Assembly (NCBI GenBank): GCA_963711455.1
Contig: CAVQEH010000002.1
Span: 496,001-560,000, forward strand
Reading direction: 5' to 3'
DNA length: 64,000 nucleotides
From: DATFVA01 sp963711455
Lineage (GTDB): Bacteria; Bacteroidota; Ignavibacteria; Ignavibacteriales; Ignavibacteriaceae
Made by a program: the position numbers and the translations under genes. Positions 54,181-62,449 of the stretch are shown here, in pieces; the first letter of the stretch is position 1, and every line of letters starts with the position of its first letter. The notes under the pieces are model-generated. The model saw only the letters and a list, made by a program, of their open reading frames with translations. It did no database searches and had not been told where the DNA came from.

Positions 54181-55173
54181 CTATTTTTCAGCAGCTTCTT
54201 CTGGAGTAAATCGTTTTACAATATGATAAACGGGTTTAACGGTTCTCAGGTAATCATAAATTGCACCTAAATCTTCTTTTGACATTCCGGCAAATAATGT
54301 CCAGGGCATTACAGTGTTAAAATCATGAGGTCCTACAGCAACATTTTTTGCAGAATCGCTGTCGAAAGATTTAAATTGGTTAACGAAATTTTCTTTTGTC
54401 CAGTTACCAATACCGGTTTCGGGATCCGGAGTAATATTTGCCGTCCTGATCGTTCCCCAGGGGAGATGAAATTCCTCTCCGCCGGCAAGGTCCATTCCTG
54501 GCAGCGGTTCGCCCTTTTTCGTAGGAGTATGGCAGCCGCTGCAGCTGGCAATAGTTACGAGATATTTTCCATATTCAACTGAGTTATTTTTATCTTCTGG
54601 AGGAGCGGGAGAATATGTTTTTATAGGCATTGTTTTAACAAGCAGATTTAATGGAAAATCCAATTCACTGTCGGGTACTTTATTTTCTATAGGTTTAAGA
54701 GATTTTATGTATGCAACTATCGAATACAGGTCCTCTTGTGTAAGATGATTAAAACTATAATATGGCATCAACGGGAACAATGCTTTACCATCCTTATTAA
54801 CACCCTGCGTTATTGCTCTTATAAGTTCTCCGTCAGTCCAGTTGCCTATTTCAGCAGGAGTTATATTTTTACTATAAAGATTTCCCGGGAATCCTATTTC
54901 CTTTGAATATTTTTCACCGCCCATTCCTCTTGTATCAGCTTTAATCGGACCCGAATATTTTGTCCAGTCTCTTCCAGAATGACATTCAATACAACCTGTA
55001 ACGTGATTTGCAAGATATTCACCTCTTGCAATTCTTTCTGGGGTAATTTCCACTTTTATGTCCCTGGGTTTACTAACATCGGGATATTTTGAATTGAAGT
55101 AAATAAATCCTACTAGAATTACCAGAATTAAAACACCAAGAACAACACCTGAAATTTTGAAAATTTTTTTCAT
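54181..55173 (-). CDS. Membrane-anchored diheme cytochrome c, copy B
   Basis: A 330-residue paralogue of the 52889-53878 product with the same layout: N-terminal anchor (8-27), heme motifs CIECH (61-65) and CSGCH (about 212-216), and Met-containing FPLMPY and TVMPWTLFAGM segments. The two differ mainly in the loop between domains and in the C-terminus (copy B ends FTPEEAAEK). It has its own promoter and terminator and so is expressed independently of copy A and ppk2. Ribosome site AGGAG. The electron donor and acceptor are unknown; no oxidase or dehydrogenase gene is nearby. Confidence 0.88.
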   Translation of the reverse strand: MKKIFKISGVVLGVLILVILVGFIYFNSKYPDVSKPRDIKVEITPERIARGEYLANHVTGCIECHSGRDWTKYSGPIKADTRGMGGEKYSKEIGFPGNLYSKNITPAEIGNWTDGELIRAITQGVNKDGKALFPLMPYYSFNHLTQEDLYSIVAYIKSLKPIENKVPDSELDFPLNLLVKTMPIKTYSPAPPEDKNNSVEYGKYLVTIASCSGCHTPTKKGEPLPGMDLAGGEEFHLPWGTIRTANITPDPETGIGNWTKENFVNQFKSFDSDSAKNVAVGPHDFNTVMPWTLFAGMSKEDLGAIYDYLRTVKPVYHIVKRFTPEEAAEK

Positions 55174-55281
55174 AGTACTCCTAAATAAATTTTTATATAA
55201 AAATGCCGCCCGGTAAATGAAATAAAGAGGTATTTATTCCATTCAGGTATTATATTTTAACTGGTTTTTGGGAATTCAGGT

Positions 55282-55313
55282 CAAAATCTACAATTGAAAA
55301 ATGACTGTGTCAA
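55282..55313 (-). promoter_or_regulatory. Predicted promoter of cytochrome copy B
   Basis: On the minus strand TTGACA (55313-55308), 17-base spacer, TAGATTTTG (55290-55282). It matches the recurring layout of this window; leader of about 100 bases. Confidence 0.6.
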
Positions 55314-55464
55314 TAGTTTTTTTCTAAAAATCAACACCTCCATTTCCCACGGCCATAAAACAGGAAAAATTTGCATTCATAATTCAACAATTTGGCAATT
55401 TAATTATTATCCATTTGTAGAATTTCAATTTTAGTTTTAATTTAGAAGCAATCAGGAGATTTAT

Positions 55465-55680
55465 ATGATAAGTAAAGAGCTTCTTGATATATTATGCTGC
55501 CCCGAAACAAAAGCCGATCTTGTGCTTGATGGAGAAACACTGGTTTCAACAGATAAGAATACACGGCGGCGGTACAAAATTGAAGATGACATTCCTATTA
55601 TGCTTATTGATGAATCGGAACAGTTATCAGTTGAGGAGTGGCAGAAAATAATGAAGAAACATGGGAAGAAAATTGATTAG
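55465..55680 (+). CDS. Trm112-like small protein
   Basis: A 71-residue protein of the Trm112/YcaR type: ISKELLDILCCPETKADL at the start and YKIEDDIPIMLIDES near 42-56. Trm112 proteins normally bind zinc with two Cys pairs and activate methyltransferases in many organisms. Here only Cys11-Cys12 remain and the second pair is missing, so it likely folds without metal. CAGGAG is seven bases upstream of the ATG. The next gene encodes a methyltransferase of another class (isoprenylcysteine type), so a link is uncertain. Confidence 0.8.
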   Translation: MISKELLDILCCPETKADLVLDGETLVSTDKNTRRRYKIEDDIPIMLIDESEQLSVEEWQKIMKKHGKKID

Positions 55681-55734
55681 CACTTTTTCTTGTTAAAAAT
55701 ATGTCTGATTTTCATTTCACAAAACCTCTCAATT

Positions 55735-56313
55735 ATGGACCCAATTAATATTTTCGTCGGCTTAAATATAATCGCAACTTTTGGTGCGCACTATTCAGGA
55801 GCAAAGAAGGGATTCCGTACTACTGTAGGTGCCTCAAGGGAAAAGCCTAAAAGCTTTCTGCAGACTGTGCCTGTTTTTTTATCAACCTTATCTCTTGTTG
55901 CAATTATTCTCGGTGTATTCAAAATCGGAACGCTTCAGTATTCTTTGTCCTATGAGACAGTAAGAATAACAGGGATGGTGATTTTTCTTGTTTTCTCCTG
56001 GATTCAGATTTTGGCAATTAAAACTCTTGGAGAAAATTATTCGCAGGATATTTTGATTCTTAAAGACCATACTCTTGTTACAAAAGGAATTTTTAGGATT
56101 GTCAGGCATCCGCAGTATTTATCGCAAATCTTTATGGATCTTGGTGCCGCCCTTGCATTGCTTAGCTATGTTGTATTACCTCTTGCGGTTATTGAAATTC
56201 CTCTCTTAATTATGCGTGGTAAGCTTGAGGAAAAACTGCTTGCAAAATATTTTAAGAATGAGTTCGCCGGTTATAAAAAGAAAAGTGGTTTTATTCTGCC
56301 TTTTATTGGTTAG
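55735..56313 (+). CDS. Isoprenylcysteine carboxyl methyltransferase / phospholipid methyltransferase-like protein
   Basis: A 192-residue membrane protein from ATG 55735 (a TTG at 55690 would add 15 residues). Helices about 1-20, 38-58, 72-92 and 125-155. The C-terminal half carries the ICMT/PEMT motif GIFRIVRHPQYLSQI, a SAM-binding signature, then RGKLEEKLLAKYFKNEFAGY with the family's Glu and Tyr. It would methylate a lipid or small molecule with S-adenosylmethionine at the membrane; bacterial substrates are mostly unknown. The amidase gene begins 13 bases after it. Confidence 0.8.
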   Translation: MDPINIFVGLNIIATFGAHYSGAKKGFRTTVGASREKPKSFLQTVPVFLSTLSLVAIILGVFKIGTLQYSLSYETVRITGMVIFLVFSWIQILAIKTLGENYSQDILILKDHTLVTKGIFRIVRHPQYLSQIFMDLGAALALLSYVVLPLAVIEIPLLIMRGKLEEKLLAKYFKNEFAGYKKKSGFILPFIG

Positions 56314-56326
56314 ATATTTATGGAAT

Positions 56327-57865
56327 ATGTTGAAGAAATTTTTTTTAATAATTAATCTGTTTTTATTCCTTCCGCTGCTGCTCCTTGCCCAGACTAATAA
56401 TGGACTTGCATTGGTTACATCTAACGGGACAAGCTATATTCCGGTATATGAGCGGCAGGGGATAGCTTATTTTTCAATAAATCATTTTGCTGACGCTGCT
56501 TCAACTTCTTACTACATAAATGATGAAACAAAAAAAATTGAGCTGAAATATGCTTCTCATAATTTAAAAATAACGGGTCAGAATCCATTCATTGTATTAA
56601 CTTCCAAGGATAATTCAACAGAAGAAATTTACCAGCTTCCGACTTCCACATATATAATTAATAATAATATTTTTATTCCTCTCCGCTATTCAATTGATAT
56701 TTTAAGAAAAGCCTCCGGGCAGGATATCATTGTTGTGAGTGATAAGAAGCTGGTTATAAAAGGGAAGCTGGGAAATGAAATTCCTGATGAAACTTCCGAA
56801 AAAATTAATATAACAGGTTTGAAAATCGATCAGAAAGCAAATGGTACTTTAATAAGAGTAAAAACAAATAAAAGAATTCCTTCTTATTACAGCAGCTATA
56901 AAAACGGTTTGCTCACAATTATTTTCAGAAAAGTTAATGCCGATGTTAACAGGCTTTCAAATGTTAATAGCACGGGTTTGGTCCAGAGTATAAAAGTAAA
57001 AAATATCGGTCCCGATACTCAGTTTGAATTCAAGGTCAGTAAAGAATATTCAACAAGTGAAGTTCTTAATGTAGATGGAAGCAAAGACATTCTCATCACT
57101 ATTCACAACAAGGTTTTTTCTGGTGCGGTAGATAATAATAAAAATAAAGAAAAATGGAAGTTTGATGTTATTGTCCTCGATGCCGGGCACGGAGGGAAAG
57201 ATGCGGGCGCAATAGGCGTTAACGGTGTTAAAGAAAAGGATGTTAATCTTGGAGTTACACTTGCGCTCGGGAAGCTAATTGAAAAAAATATGAAAGATGT
57301 CAAGGTCGTTTATACAAGGAAATCCGATAATTTTGTTGAACTTTATCGCCGAGGTCAGATCGCAAATGAACAGAACGGCAAATTATTTATTTCCATTCAT
57401 TGCAACTCTACTCCTGATAAGCCAACAAGTGCAAGCGGATTTGAAGTATATCTTTTAAGACCCGGAAGAACAAAAGAAGCAATTGCCATAGCTGAAAGAG
57501 AAAACAGCGTAATTCAGTATGAGGATAATCCCCAGAGATATAAAAAGCTTACCGATGAAAATTTCATTCTTGTAAGCATGGCTCATTCCGCATATATGCG
57601 TTACTCGGAAAAGTTTTCCGAGCTTGTGGACAAAGATTATTCATTGGAAACTAAAATCCCGTCGCGCGGCGTAAAGCAGGCAGGATTTTATGTCCTGGTA
57701 GGGGCTTCAATGCCGAGCGTTTTAATTGAAACAGGATTTATTTCAAACCGTCAGGATGCGAAGTATATTTCAAGTTCGAAAGGACAAAAAGAAATTGCAG
57801 ATGCAATTTTCGATGCAATAAAAAATTATAAGAAATACTACGAATCTACAATTGAGAATGAATGA
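56327..57865 (+). CDS. N-acetylmuramoyl-L-alanine amidase (Amidase_3)
   Basis: A 512-residue exported enzyme from ATG 56327 (the frame is open to 56216 inside the previous gene). Signal peptide about 1-20 (ending LLAQ). An N-terminal copper-amine-oxidase-N/stalk-like domain covers about 30-150 and an AMIN-like beta domain 160-270. The zinc amidase domain (about 285-505) starts VIVLDAGHGGKDAGAIG (zinc His and nearby Glu), continues with ISIHCNSTPD and HSAYMRYSE, and has the catalytic Glu in SVLIETGFISN. It cuts the bond between muramic acid and the peptide during cell separation. A terminator follows. Confidence 0.92.
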   Translation: MLKKFFLIINLFLFLPLLLLAQTNNGLALVTSNGTSYIPVYERQGIAYFSINHFADAASTSYYINDETKKIELKYASHNLKITGQNPFIVLTSKDNSTEEIYQLPTSTYIINNNIFIPLRYSIDILRKASGQDIIVVSDKKLVIKGKLGNEIPDETSEKINITGLKIDQKANGTLIRVKTNKRIPSYYSSYKNGLLTIIFRKVNADVNRLSNVNSTGLVQSIKVKNIGPDTQFEFKVSKEYSTSEVLNVDGSKDILITIHNKVFSGAVDNNKNKEKWKFDVIVLDAGHGGKDAGAIGVNGVKEKDVNLGVTLALGKLIEKNMKDVKVVYTRKSDNFVELYRRGQIANEQNGKLFISIHCNSTPDKPTSASGFEVYLLRPGRTKEAIAIAERENSVIQYEDNPQRYKKLTDENFILVSMAHSAYMRYSEKFSELVDKDYSLETKIPSRGVKQAGFYVLVGASMPSVLIETGFISNRQDAKYISSSKGQKEIADAIFDAIKNYKKYYESTIENE

Positions 57866-57878
57866 TGAAATTGTTGAA

Positions 57879-57902
57879 CCTGCTCTGCAAAGCAGGCTTT
57901 TT
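57879..57902 (+). terminator. Rho-independent terminator of amidase gene
   Basis: A 6-bp stem CCTGCT/AGCAGG (57879-57884 with 57891-57896), 6-base loop, then CTTTTTA. Confidence 0.7.
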
Positions 57903-58080
57903 AATTGTTAAATTGCTGAATAACCTTGGTAATTTATTGTGAACCTTGTAGAAAAAACTTATTATCTTAACTCTTTTTTCCTGGGATATTGAATGAAGAA
58001 TAAATATCTGTGGAATTATCTGCAGCTTCTGCAAAGAACTTATTAAAAATTTGAAAAAGTAAAAAAAAGAGAACTTACAG

Positions 58081-58782
58081 ATGAAAAAACCTATTGGCCA
58101 AAAGGACTCCGTCGGAGATGAAATCAGAGCTGATTACCGGCTCTTTATTGATATTCAAATGGGCAAGTATTTACGCAGTAAAAATAAATCTGAATTCGAT
58201 AGTGATGATGAGGCAAAATTTATCATGAGTAAAGTAATTGAGGCGTACAATCAAAAAATTGCTTCAAACTATCTGCGCCTCGATAATCTTAATGAAGCCG
58301 CGAAGGTAAGCTGGTTCAATTCAGTTGAGATTGATTTTGAAAATACTCTCAACCAATATCTGCCGGTTGAGAATATCCCGTTTATTAATAAAGAAACTCG
58401 TGATTTTATTTCATATTATAACAACTTGTTTCCCTTCCTCCCCGAAGGAGCAATAATTTATTTAATAAACGCCGGGCCCGCACTGGAAGCTTATGCTTAT
58501 CCTATGGAGAGGTTCAAAAAGATTATTGAAGGAGAAGAAACTACAGAAATCGAAGAGGATTTACTTCTTTGGGCTTACAACATTGCATTTGAGGTTTCTC
58601 AGTCGTACCTTGAAAAAAATAAAGTTAAGAAAGAAAAGTTGCTTGCAAATTCAATAACCATTGCGGAAGAAGAGCTTGATGAAAAAACTGCTCTGAATGT
58701 TGTGTCACAGATTTATGCAAATTATAAAGAGAGTTTTACTGAACTGCATAAGAAAAAGAAGAATAAAAAGAAAAAAAAATAA
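58081..58782 (+). CDS. Hypothetical helical protein with poly-Lys tail
   Basis: A 233-residue soluble protein that I do not recognise. It is mostly acidic and helical, has a Pro/aromatic middle part NNLFPFLPEGAIIYLINAGP around 112-131, and ends in a run of Lys with few other residues. ATG at 58081 with AGAGAAC upstream. No signal peptide. Single gene between a terminator and the efflux operon; no partner seen. Confidence 0.55.
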   Translation: MKKPIGQKDSVGDEIRADYRLFIDIQMGKYLRSKNKSEFDSDDEAKFIMSKVIEAYNQKIASNYLRLDNLNEAAKVSWFNSVEIDFENTLNQYLPVENIPFINKETRDFISYYNNLFPFLPEGAIIYLINAGPALEAYAYPMERFKKIIEGEETTEIEEDLLLWAYNIAFEVSQSYLEKNKVKKEKLLANSITIAEEELDEKTALNVVSQIYANYKESFTELHKKKKNKKKKK

Positions 58783-58783
58783 A

Positions 58784-58840
58784 CTTGTCTGTCGGTTTAG
58801 CCGCCGGATTTATCGTCTATGTCAGATGTCGGCAGACAGG
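58784..58840. repeat. Imperfect inverted repeat
   Basis: Arms CTTGTCTGTCGG (58784-58795) and TCGGCAGACAGG (58829-58840) pair over 11 positions with two G-T pairs, 33-base loop. It may end the upstream gene's transcript; no T-run follows. Confidence 0.4.
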
Positions 58841-58977
58841 GAAAAATTTTTCCAACGGGCCACAGATTTAATATCAAATCAAATCTTCTCTCTGTCAAGT
58901 CTGAAAATTTATAATTTTTTTTAATCCGCTGGAAATTGTATACTTAATCAACAGTAATTCTGCTCTTAAGCTTCTGT

Positions 58978-59032
58978 AAAGCCGTTCCAAAGCCGCTGTC
59001 TTGCCGTACAAAAGCCGCTTTAAAGCCGCTTA
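58978..59032. repeat. Five 11-bp direct repeats, consensus AAAGCCGCTNN
   Basis: Units start at 58978, 58989, 59000, 59011 and 59022: AAAGCCGTTCC, AAAGCCGCTGT, CTTGCCGTACA, AAAGCCGCTTT, AAAGCCGCTTA. The core GCCG is kept in all five and four keep AAAGCCG. The exact 11-base period is about one helical turn. Confidence 0.7.
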
Positions 59033-59245
59033 TTTGCTTTCAACTTACCTTAACCACCCGTAAAAACCAAATTGGTTACTCCAAAGAAATTCTTCCATGG
59101 ATACTCAAAGACCAAATTAAAAGCTTTTTATTTATGGTTTTTATGAATATAATTTTCTCTCGTAATCCCGCCTTTTTTAATATTCTTTCAATCGCACGCT
59201 TTTTATGTCATTCATCACACAAATTAACCTTTAATCCAAAATTAA

Positions 59246-59277
59246 TTTGACTTGTATACCCAATTACCATACATTTG
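59246..59277 (+). promoter_or_regulatory. Predicted promoter of TetR-efflux operon with operator-like dyad
   Basis: TTGACT (59247-59252), 17-base spacer, TACATTTG (59270-59277), which fits both the sigma-70 -35 and the Bacteroidota TAnnTTTG box. The spacer and -7 box contain TGTAT...ATACA (59253-59273), a dyad with 11 bases between arms that could be the operator of the TetR protein encoded downstream. Confidence 0.55.
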
Positions 59278-59297
59278 GAAACCGAAAAAACAAATAA

Positions 59298-59355
59298 AGT
59301 TTCCTTTGTGGTTAAAGCAGTAGTTTCTGCTTTTTTTTGAAGCTATAAGGAAACT
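59298..59355 (+). promoter_or_regulatory. Structured leader with internal terminator-like hairpin
   Basis: Outer arms AGTTTCCTT (59298-59306) and AAGGAAACT (59347-59355) are perfect complements. They enclose an inner hairpin AAAGCAG/CTGCTTT (59314-59320 with 59327-59333) followed by eight T (59331-59338). The inner part looks like a Rho-independent terminator about 30 bases after the predicted start of transcription, and before the TetR gene. Confidence 0.5.
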
Positions 59356-59403
59356 GAATATACTGATTTAGTATCCTGAAAGGAATTAAAGGAGAAATTA
59401 AAA

Positions 59404-60042
59404 ATGCATGAAGAGAAAGAAGTTAAAGAAAGAATATTAAACCATGCTGAACAATTATTTCTTCAGTTCGGCTACTCAAAAGTTACTATGGATGAAATAG
59501 CTGCCGGCATGGGAATGAGTAAAAAAACATTGTATAAATTTTTTCCCGGAAAAGAAGCTCTCGTTAAAGAGATTATAACTTCTATGAAATGCGGAATCGA
59601 TGAGCACATCGATTTAATCTGGGCAAATGAACAAATGGATTTTATGGATAAGCTGAAATCGGTTATGAATTTTATAGGGAAACAAACTTCAAAGCTGCAC
59701 GGACCTTTGCTGGAAGATTTACATAAAAATATTCCTGAAGTATGGGAAGAAATTCATGATTTCCGTAAAGCAAATGCTGTAAAAAGATTTTCTGTTTTTA
59801 TAAATGAAGGTGTCGAAAAAGGAGTTTTCAGGAAAGACATAGATAAGCAGTTAATCATTCTTTTTTATCTCCATGCAATTCAGGGAATGATAAATCCTGA
59901 AACATTAAGCCAGCTTCCATATTCAGCCAACCAGGTTTTTGATTCAATTATCAGGATTATCTTTGAGGGAATATTAACTGAAGAGGGGAGAAATGAATAT
60001 TTATCGTACGATAATGAAGAAATAAGCAAAGGAGAAAATTAA
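59404..60042 (+). CDS. TetR/AcrR-family transcriptional regulator
   Basis: A 212-residue regulator. The N-terminal helix-turn-helix is TMDEIAAGMGMSKKTLYKFF (residues 28-47), the rest a helical ligand-binding domain. The ATG has AAAGGAG nine bases upstream. It is the first gene of an operon with outer-membrane, adaptor and permease genes (spacing 1, 18 and 9 bases), so it is probably the local repressor of this efflux system and of its own gene. The inducer is unknown. Confidence 0.9.
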   Translation: MHEEKEVKERILNHAEQLFLQFGYSKVTMDEIAAGMGMSKKTLYKFFPGKEALVKEIITSMKCGIDEHIDLIWANEQMDFMDKLKSVMNFIGKQTSKLHGPLLEDLHKNIPEVWEEIHDFRKANAVKRFSVFINEGVEKGVFRKDIDKQLIILFYLHAIQGMINPETLSQLPYSANQVFDSIIRIIFEGILTEEGRNEYLSYDNEEISKGEN

Positions 60043-60043
60043 A

Positions 60044-61366
60044 ATGAAGTCGGGATTAATATCGATGCTTATACTCTTGTTTAGCGGGTTTTTAACATTC
60101 CCGGGATATTCACAGGAAGTACGCAAACTATCACTTGATGAAAGTATACAATTAGGATTGCAGAATAGTGAGCTCATTCATTCATCTAAAATGAAAGTTA
60201 ATTATGCCGAAGCAAAACTTAGTGAAGTGAACACATTCAGACTGCCTTCTTTAAAATTAAATGCATCCTATACAAGGTTAAGTGAAGTTGAACCGTTCAT
60301 TATAAGCATACCGAATTTTGGTTCATTCAATATTTCGCCATCTATTGTAAATAACTATAATATAAAGCTTTCACTTCAGCAGCCTTTATTTACAGGTTTT
60401 AAGTTATCAAGCAGTTCAAATATTGCTGAATATAATTATGAGTCTCGGAAGCAGGAATATACCAGGGATGAACAGCAGCTTGTCTTAAATATAAAAAATG
60501 CTTACTGGAATTTGTTTAAAGTAATAAAAGTAAAAAGCGCAGTAGATGAAAATGTTGACTTAATAAAAGCGCATCTTACTGATATTACAAATTTCTTTGA
60601 CCAGGGACTATCTACTAAAAACGATGTCCTTAAAGTGCAGGTTCAGCTTGCAGAAGCGCAGTTAAGACAAATAGATGCAAAGAATGGTGTGGAGCTTGCC
60701 AAAAGTAATTTGAATAATGTTATAGGACTGCCTCTTTCCACAAACGTTGAAGTTCAATCCGATGTTTCAATAAATGAAGATACAATTCCCGAGCTTGATC
60801 GATTGACAGATGAAGCTATGCAGAACAGACCGGAATTGAAAGCAATGGACTTTCAGTTAAAAGCCGGCGAAAGCGGTGTTACTCTTGCTGAATCAAATTG
60901 GTATCCGCAAATATATCTTACCGGAGACTATTATTACTCAAGACCGAACCAGAGAATATTTCCCGCTGAAGATAAATTTAACGGAACATGGGATGTTGGT
61001 GTTGGATTATCATGGGATATCTGGAACTGGCTTTCTACAAGTGATCAGACAAAGCAGGCAGAAGCACAATACGAGCAGGTTAAAGATGGTTACAAAAGTC
61101 TGAAAGATGGAATAACCCTCGAAGTAACACAGAACTATTTAAATCTTCTTAAAGCGAAAGAAAAGATTACTACAGCCAATCAGAGCGTTCACCAGGCTGA
61201 AGAAAATTATCGTGTAACAGATGAAACATTTAAAAACGGTTTGAATCTTAATTCAGATTTGCTGGACGCTGAGTTTTCACTGATGCAGGCAAAAACAAAT
61301 TACGTTCAGGCGCTGGCAGATTATGAGGTTGCAAAAGCAAGTTTAGAAAAATCAATTGGTAAATAA
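60044..61366 (+). CDS. TolC-family outer-membrane efflux protein
   Basis: A 440-residue outer-membrane channel protein with signal peptide (1-23, ending GYSQ) and two homologous halves of coiled-coil and strand segments typical of TolC/OEP: LSLDESIQLGLQNSELIHSS near 28-47, LKLNASYTRLSE, then SKNDVLKVQVQLAEAQLRQID near 185-205 in the first half and GLNLNSDLLDAEFSLMQAKTNYVQAL near the end of the second. It should form a trimeric tunnel with the adaptor and pump encoded next. The ATG follows the tetR stop by one base. Confidence 0.92.
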   Translation: MKSGLISMLILLFSGFLTFPGYSQEVRKLSLDESIQLGLQNSELIHSSKMKVNYAEAKLSEVNTFRLPSLKLNASYTRLSEVEPFIISIPNFGSFNISPSIVNNYNIKLSLQQPLFTGFKLSSSSNIAEYNYESRKQEYTRDEQQLVLNIKNAYWNLFKVIKVKSAVDENVDLIKAHLTDITNFFDQGLSTKNDVLKVQVQLAEAQLRQIDAKNGVELAKSNLNNVIGLPLSTNVEVQSDVSINEDTIPELDRLTDEAMQNRPELKAMDFQLKAGESGVTLAESNWYPQIYLTGDYYYSRPNQRIFPAEDKFNGTWDVGVGLSWDIWNWLSTSDQTKQAEAQYEQVKDGYKSLKDGITLEVTQNYLNLLKAKEKITTANQSVHQAEENYRVTDETFKNGLNLNSDLLDAEFSLMQAKTNYVQALADYEVAKASLEKSIGK

Positions 61367-61384
61367 AAATGGAGGGCATATAAA

Positions 61385-62440
61385 ATGAAAAAGTTAAAGT
61401 ATTATATAATCTCGGTTCTTGTGTTTGTAGTGTTGGTTTTAGTGTTAATAAATAACCGTGCGCAGCTTGAAGCCAAAGCAAAGAATGATAAAATAAGTGC
61501 TTACCCGGTTACAGTATCAACGGTTGTGCAGAAAGAAGTATCGAATAAGATTGAACTTGTTGGAACTATAGTCGGTGATAATGATGTCCAGGTTATTTCT
61601 GAAGCCCAGGGAAAAGTAACTGGAATTTATGCGAAGGTCGGTGATTATAAATCAGCAGGTTCTGTTATCGCTCAGCTTGATGATGAACTGAAAAAAAGCG
61701 CCTATGAAACAGCCCAGGTTAATTATGAGAAATCTAAAAAAGATTTTGAGAGATATGATGTGTTATATAAGAACAAGTCTGTTTCAGATGTTCAGTATGA
61801 ACAGGCAAAGCTTGGTTATTACAATGCCCAATCTCAGTACGTTGCTGCAAAAAAAGATTATGAGGATACGAAAATTACAGCTCCTATATCGGGAATTATA
61901 ACCTCGCGCAATATAGATATGGGAACTTATGTAAATAAAAATATGCCGGTTGCTAATATTGTCGATATATCCAGGCTTAAAGTAAAAGTCGGTGTAGCTG
62001 AAAAGGATGTGTTTTCACTTAAGCAGGGCAATAAAGTAACAGTTACGACCAATGTATATCCCGGTGTGGAATTTCCCGGAACGATTTCTACGATAAGCGA
62101 TAAAGGAGATCAAGCTCATAATTATCCCGTAGAAATTTCTTTGATGAATAGTAAAGAGCATCCTTTAAAATCGGGAATGTTCGGTAAAGTCAGCTTTAAA
62201 CAAAAATCCAATGAAGCAAAACTCATTGTTTCCCGTGATGCTTTAGTGGGAAGCATTAAAAGTCCCCAGGTTTTTGTTGTTGAAAATGGAACAGTCCACT
62301 TGAGAGATATCATTATAGGCAATACTTATGATACAAATCTTGAGGTGCTTAACGGGTTAAAGACAGGGGATAAAGTAGTTGTAAACGGACAAAATAACCT
62401 TGAAGAAAATACCGCTGTTTATGTTGTAGACCAGGATTAG
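61385..62440 (+). CDS. RND-type efflux periplasmic adaptor (HlyD/MFP family)
   Basis: A 351-residue membrane fusion protein. N-terminal membrane anchor (about 5-23), barrel-sandwich domain with AQGKVTGIYAKVGDYKSAGSV around 70-90, a helical hairpin (about 105-160, with KSVSDVQYEQAKLGYYNAQ), then KITAPISGIITSRNIDMG near 165 and a beta-barrel and MP-proximal part. It links the inner-membrane pump to the TolC-type channel. No lipobox Cys, so it is held by the uncleaved helix. Confidence 0.93.
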   Translation: MKKLKYYIISVLVFVVLVLVLINNRAQLEAKAKNDKISAYPVTVSTVVQKEVSNKIELVGTIVGDNDVQVISEAQGKVTGIYAKVGDYKSAGSVIAQLDDELKKSAYETAQVNYEKSKKDFERYDVLYKNKSVSDVQYEQAKLGYYNAQSQYVAAKKDYEDTKITAPISGIITSRNIDMGTYVNKNMPVANIVDISRLKVKVGVAEKDVFSLKQGNKVTVTTNVYPGVEFPGTISTISDKGDQAHNYPVEISLMNSKEHPLKSGMFGKVSFKQKSNEAKLIVSRDALVGSIKSPQVFVVENGTVHLRDIIIGNTYDTNLEVLNGLKTGDKVVVNGQNNLEENTAVYVVDQD

Positions 62441-62449
62441 GAGATTAAA

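Larger units (their letters stand above)
58783..59403. other. Intergenic region before efflux operon
   Basis: About 620 bases without a credible gene. In order: an imperfect inverted repeat (58784-58840), an 11-bp-period repeat array (58978-59032), an AT-rich stretch, a promoter (59246-59277) with a small dyad in its spacer, and a leader with nested hairpins (59298-59355) before the TetR gene. Confidence 0.6.

Noticed and set aside
58978..59032. Repeat array considered as a CRISPR remnant
   Set aside because: Units are 11 bases with no unique spacers and no cas gene anywhere in the window.
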